NCBI GenBank assembly: GCA_014706295.1
Contig: JACSVZ010000006.1
Span: 28,867,629-28,931,628 of the forward strand
Source: Lycocorax pyrrhopterus obiensis
Lineage: Eukaryota > Chordata > Aves > Passeriformes > Paradisaeidae
Direction of reading: 5' to 3'
Length of the DNA: 64,000 bases
This document shows, piece after piece, positions 61,455 through 64,000 of the stretch. Made by a program: the position numbers and the translations under genes. Each line of letters starts with the position of its first letter. Positions within the stretch are counted from its first letter, which is position 1. Under the pieces are notes generated by a model that did not search any database, was not told where the DNA came from, and was given only the letters and a program-made list of their open reading frames with translations.

Positions 61455-64000
61455 CTGAAATAAAGGAGAACACGAGAAAGATCTCGCTGCTCTTCTCTTT
61501 CTTTTAAACTATGTTTTTGTATTTAATCGAGTTAAAATAGGCTTCTCATTTTTTGCCCCTATTTTGTCCTTCACCCCTTAGAACAATATATTCCTGACAA
61601 TGTTAGTGAACTGTCTAAACACCAGGGAAAAAAGGGGTAAAAATAAAATCTTAATGTCCTGTCAGAGACTTGTTAAAGGTCCAGATGTTGTGGGTAATTT
61701 AATAATGCTTAGCACCCAGCAGCAGCCTTGTGAATGTCAAAATGCATGCACAGCAGCTGTTTTTGAAGTTAAATGAAGTATTAGATTTAGATAGAGCTAA
61801 AGACAAAGAATTAGAATCATCTTTTGAAGATGTATGCTGCATCCTTCATACCCATTCCTATACCTCTAAAACTTACTTCTATACCTCTAAATAACAACAT
61901 TTCTTTTACTCTTGGGATGTCTCTCCTACAAAAGGAAATCACTTCTCCTTCCCTGCTCTGAACATTTGGGTAGTAGTTATGCTGTCTGTACTGGCCAACA
62001 GCATGTGGGTAACAGCAGCAGGACAGATGGCAATGGATTAATGTTTAAACACTAACACTTCTGCACACCACCATGAAAACACTAATTACCTCTTCCCACT
62101 CAGACTCTACCTCAACAGTTAATCAACTGCTTGTTGTTCCAGGTCCTCTGATATGTTATTGGGTTTGGTTGGGTGGGATGAGAAGAGCATAAAATATTTG
62201 AGAATTAAAACAGAATACCTTTTTCTCCTATTTTTCAGTGTCAATTTTCTAGAAAAAGTGGAAAGGTCCAGACTTGTATTTAAACTACAATAAGGTAAAA
62301 TAAAGAGCCTATAAGCACCAAAGTAAGCAGAGGACTGCAGTACCACTGCCAAGTAGCTATTGATAATTGAAATCTACTTCAGTATATGTCCAGAATCACT
62401 ACAGATGCTCTGGGGTCAAAGCTAGCATTGAGATGAAATACTAAGGCAGCAAGCTGAGGCTCATACCAAGCGGATTGGACACCGCTCTGCACAGTCATTG
62501 CTGTACTCCTGCTCCCCCTCCATAATTCCTGCCTGGAAAACACTGATTTAGTGTTCCCTTTCATCCTTTTCATATCACCTCTAAAGTGAGAGTGGCTATA
62601 GACCATAGTGCTTTCATGAGAAAAAGAGGCTTGTGGTGGCTGCTTTTTGAAGGCTGCCCTGCAGGAAGCCAGCATGTCACCAGTCCAGGTGTTCCCGCCA
62701 GCACCACATCAAAAATAAGGTACTGGATGTTAAAGTTCCCTCCAAATTTAGATCATGGACAAACAAGGAAAGTAAATAAGCTGCATGTATTTTATCTATG
62801 GTACAAAAAAAAAAAATCAGACTATTTATAAAAGTACAAAGTATGTTTTTCTTTTTGTCTGTCAGTTACAGACAGAAATGATGCTTTCCACGTTAGATCA
62901 AAACAACTTCAGATATGAACTAAGATGAGCTGTACCTTGTATCCGAGGTAGAAATAGTCTTCCTGAGCTCAGACTGAGGGAAAGAAAAAGAAAAGAAGAA
63001 AAGCTGGATCAAGACTCAAATGGCAAAAAATTTTTAGAGTCTGAAGAAGGTAGAAAGAGGAAAAAAATACACTGAATGCAGAAATAAGGGGAAGAGGTCT
63101 TAAGACCCCAGCTCTGGAAGTACTGAAGTTATTAGTTTTAAGATTCAAAGAAGACTACATATAATACACTACTGAGAATGATAAAACATAAAGCAAGGAA
63201 TCACATCCACTGCATAGATCTTTTGGGATAAGCTCTTTAATACCAACAATGCGCAAGCACTCTCTCCACTGAAATAACCATGCCGAAATTGCACAGAATT
63301 CAATTACTGTTCTACTGCTGCTTGCAGTTGTGTTTATTCATAGAGAACTTTTAATTCTGGACATATCGACTGATGTGATATGCTCTTGTATTTTAGGAAG
63401 GAGGTATCAGGCTAAATAATGGCAGTACCTACCAGAAAGAATTACCACTTGGTCCTAATAACTGACAGAGAAATATCTTACTACTCTATTTTTACAGCAA
63501 AGTTTTCATGTAGCAATTCATGCGGCAATGAGGGAGACTTAAGATATATTTTACACCACAGAGTATTTCGAATATTAAACAGCAATGTAGTGTTATGTCT
63601 GCACATAACATACAATAAGATCAACATAATGGTATGAAAGATATTGCTTAAAAATTGAGAATGTACCTAATTTATCAAATGAAATCAGAAGTACTGTGTA
63701 AAGCATCTCTCTCTTTCAAAGAGATCTTGTTAACCAAGCACAAACTGGATTGAAAATGGTTGATGTAGTATATTGAATAATTTTATGAGTTAGTTATGTA
63801 ATGGATGTGTAAAAAAATAATACTATTTTTCAATCCGGTTAATGCAAAGGCTTGTCACCAGGGCATATTTGCCATAGCTGAATTTCAAATGTACATATGA
63901 AGAGTAACACAGAAAATGATGCAACTAATTTACAAGTGAAATAGAAAAAAAATTAGAAAAGAGTTGTCTGCCTCTTGATGCTGAATCAAAACAAACAAAT

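Larger units (their letters stand above)
51971..64000 (-). other. SGCZ: SGCZ intron 4 (partial, runs past the window end)
   Basis: This is sequence upstream of exon 5 on the minus strand. No match to the expected preceding exon (around NVTVNARN...GQLTGQLTI in human SGCZ as I remember it) was found by eye, so intron 4 is likely longer than 12 kb here. It contains an A/C-rich tract, two short CR1 3' ends, a 24-bp tandem duplication, an AT-rich stretch, a GC-richer patch near 53520-53830, another near 62390-62700, and an exon-like segment at 61361-61454. I see no recognisable gene in the rest. Confidence 0.75.

Noticed and set aside
62379..62675. 98-codon minus-strand open frame
   Set aside because: It shows no recognisable motif, and the overlapping plus-strand frame is equally open. 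It is likely chance in a GC-richer patch.
15457..64000. Intronic microRNA mir-383, which is hosted by SGCZ in other vertebrates
   Set aside because: I looked for its mature sequence and reverse complement by eye and found no match. In human it lies, as I recall, in an early intron, which would be beyond the end of this window.
51971..64000. SGCZ exon 4
   Set aside because: No minus-strand segment translates to anything like the expected NVTVNARN/GQLTGQLT region next to splice sites.
1..64000. tRNA genes, CRISPR arrays or prokaryotic-type operons
   Set aside because: No spaced direct-repeat array, tRNA box pattern or clustered long open frames were seen. The sequence is typical of vertebrate introns.

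Overview
The window is vertebrate nuclear DNA, almost certainly from a bird. It is AT-rich and mostly non-coding. It contains CR1 retrotransposon fragments ending in the avian ATTCTGT-type 3' repeats, and two solo ERVL-like LTRs of types I associate with birds, perhaps passerines. There are no bacterial-style operons. None of the long open frames is a free-standing gene; those that matter are exons or transposon remnants.

The one gene I can support is the 3' half of zeta-sarcoglycan (SGCZ), on the minus strand. Four consecutive coding exons, each with AG/GT boundaries and compatible phases, lie at 51848-51970, 28040-28112, 15333-15456 and 2380-2598; the last ends in the stop codon. They match the last four exons as I remember the 8-exon human gene, so I number them 5 to 8. 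Together they encode about 178 residues of the extracellular C-terminal part of a roughly 300-residue type II membrane protein of the sarcoglycan complex. The N-terminal exons lie upstream, beyond position 64000. I searched by eye for exon 4 between 51971 and 64000 and did not find it.

Layout: 1-2379 is 3' UTR or downstream flank, with a small palindromic element at 591-691. Intron 7 (2599-15332) carries two solo LTRs in opposite orientation, each with a perfect 5-bp target duplication, plus a long CR1 copy. Intron 6 (15457-28039) carries a truncated CR1 and a perfect 14-bp hairpin. Intron 5 (28113-51847) carries two CR1 copies, G/T- and A/C-rich tracts, a 22-bp perfect palindrome, and a truncated LTR of the same family as one of the intron 7 LTRs. 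The visible part of intron 4 (51971-64000) carries two short CR1 3' ends, a 24-bp tandem duplication, an AT-rich stretch, and an exon-like 94-bp segment at 61361-61454 that I cannot assign.

Nothing here amounts to a new molecular system. The points most worth checking are the unassigned exon-like segment, the palindromic elements, and the serine-tract microsatellite inside the last SGCZ exon.
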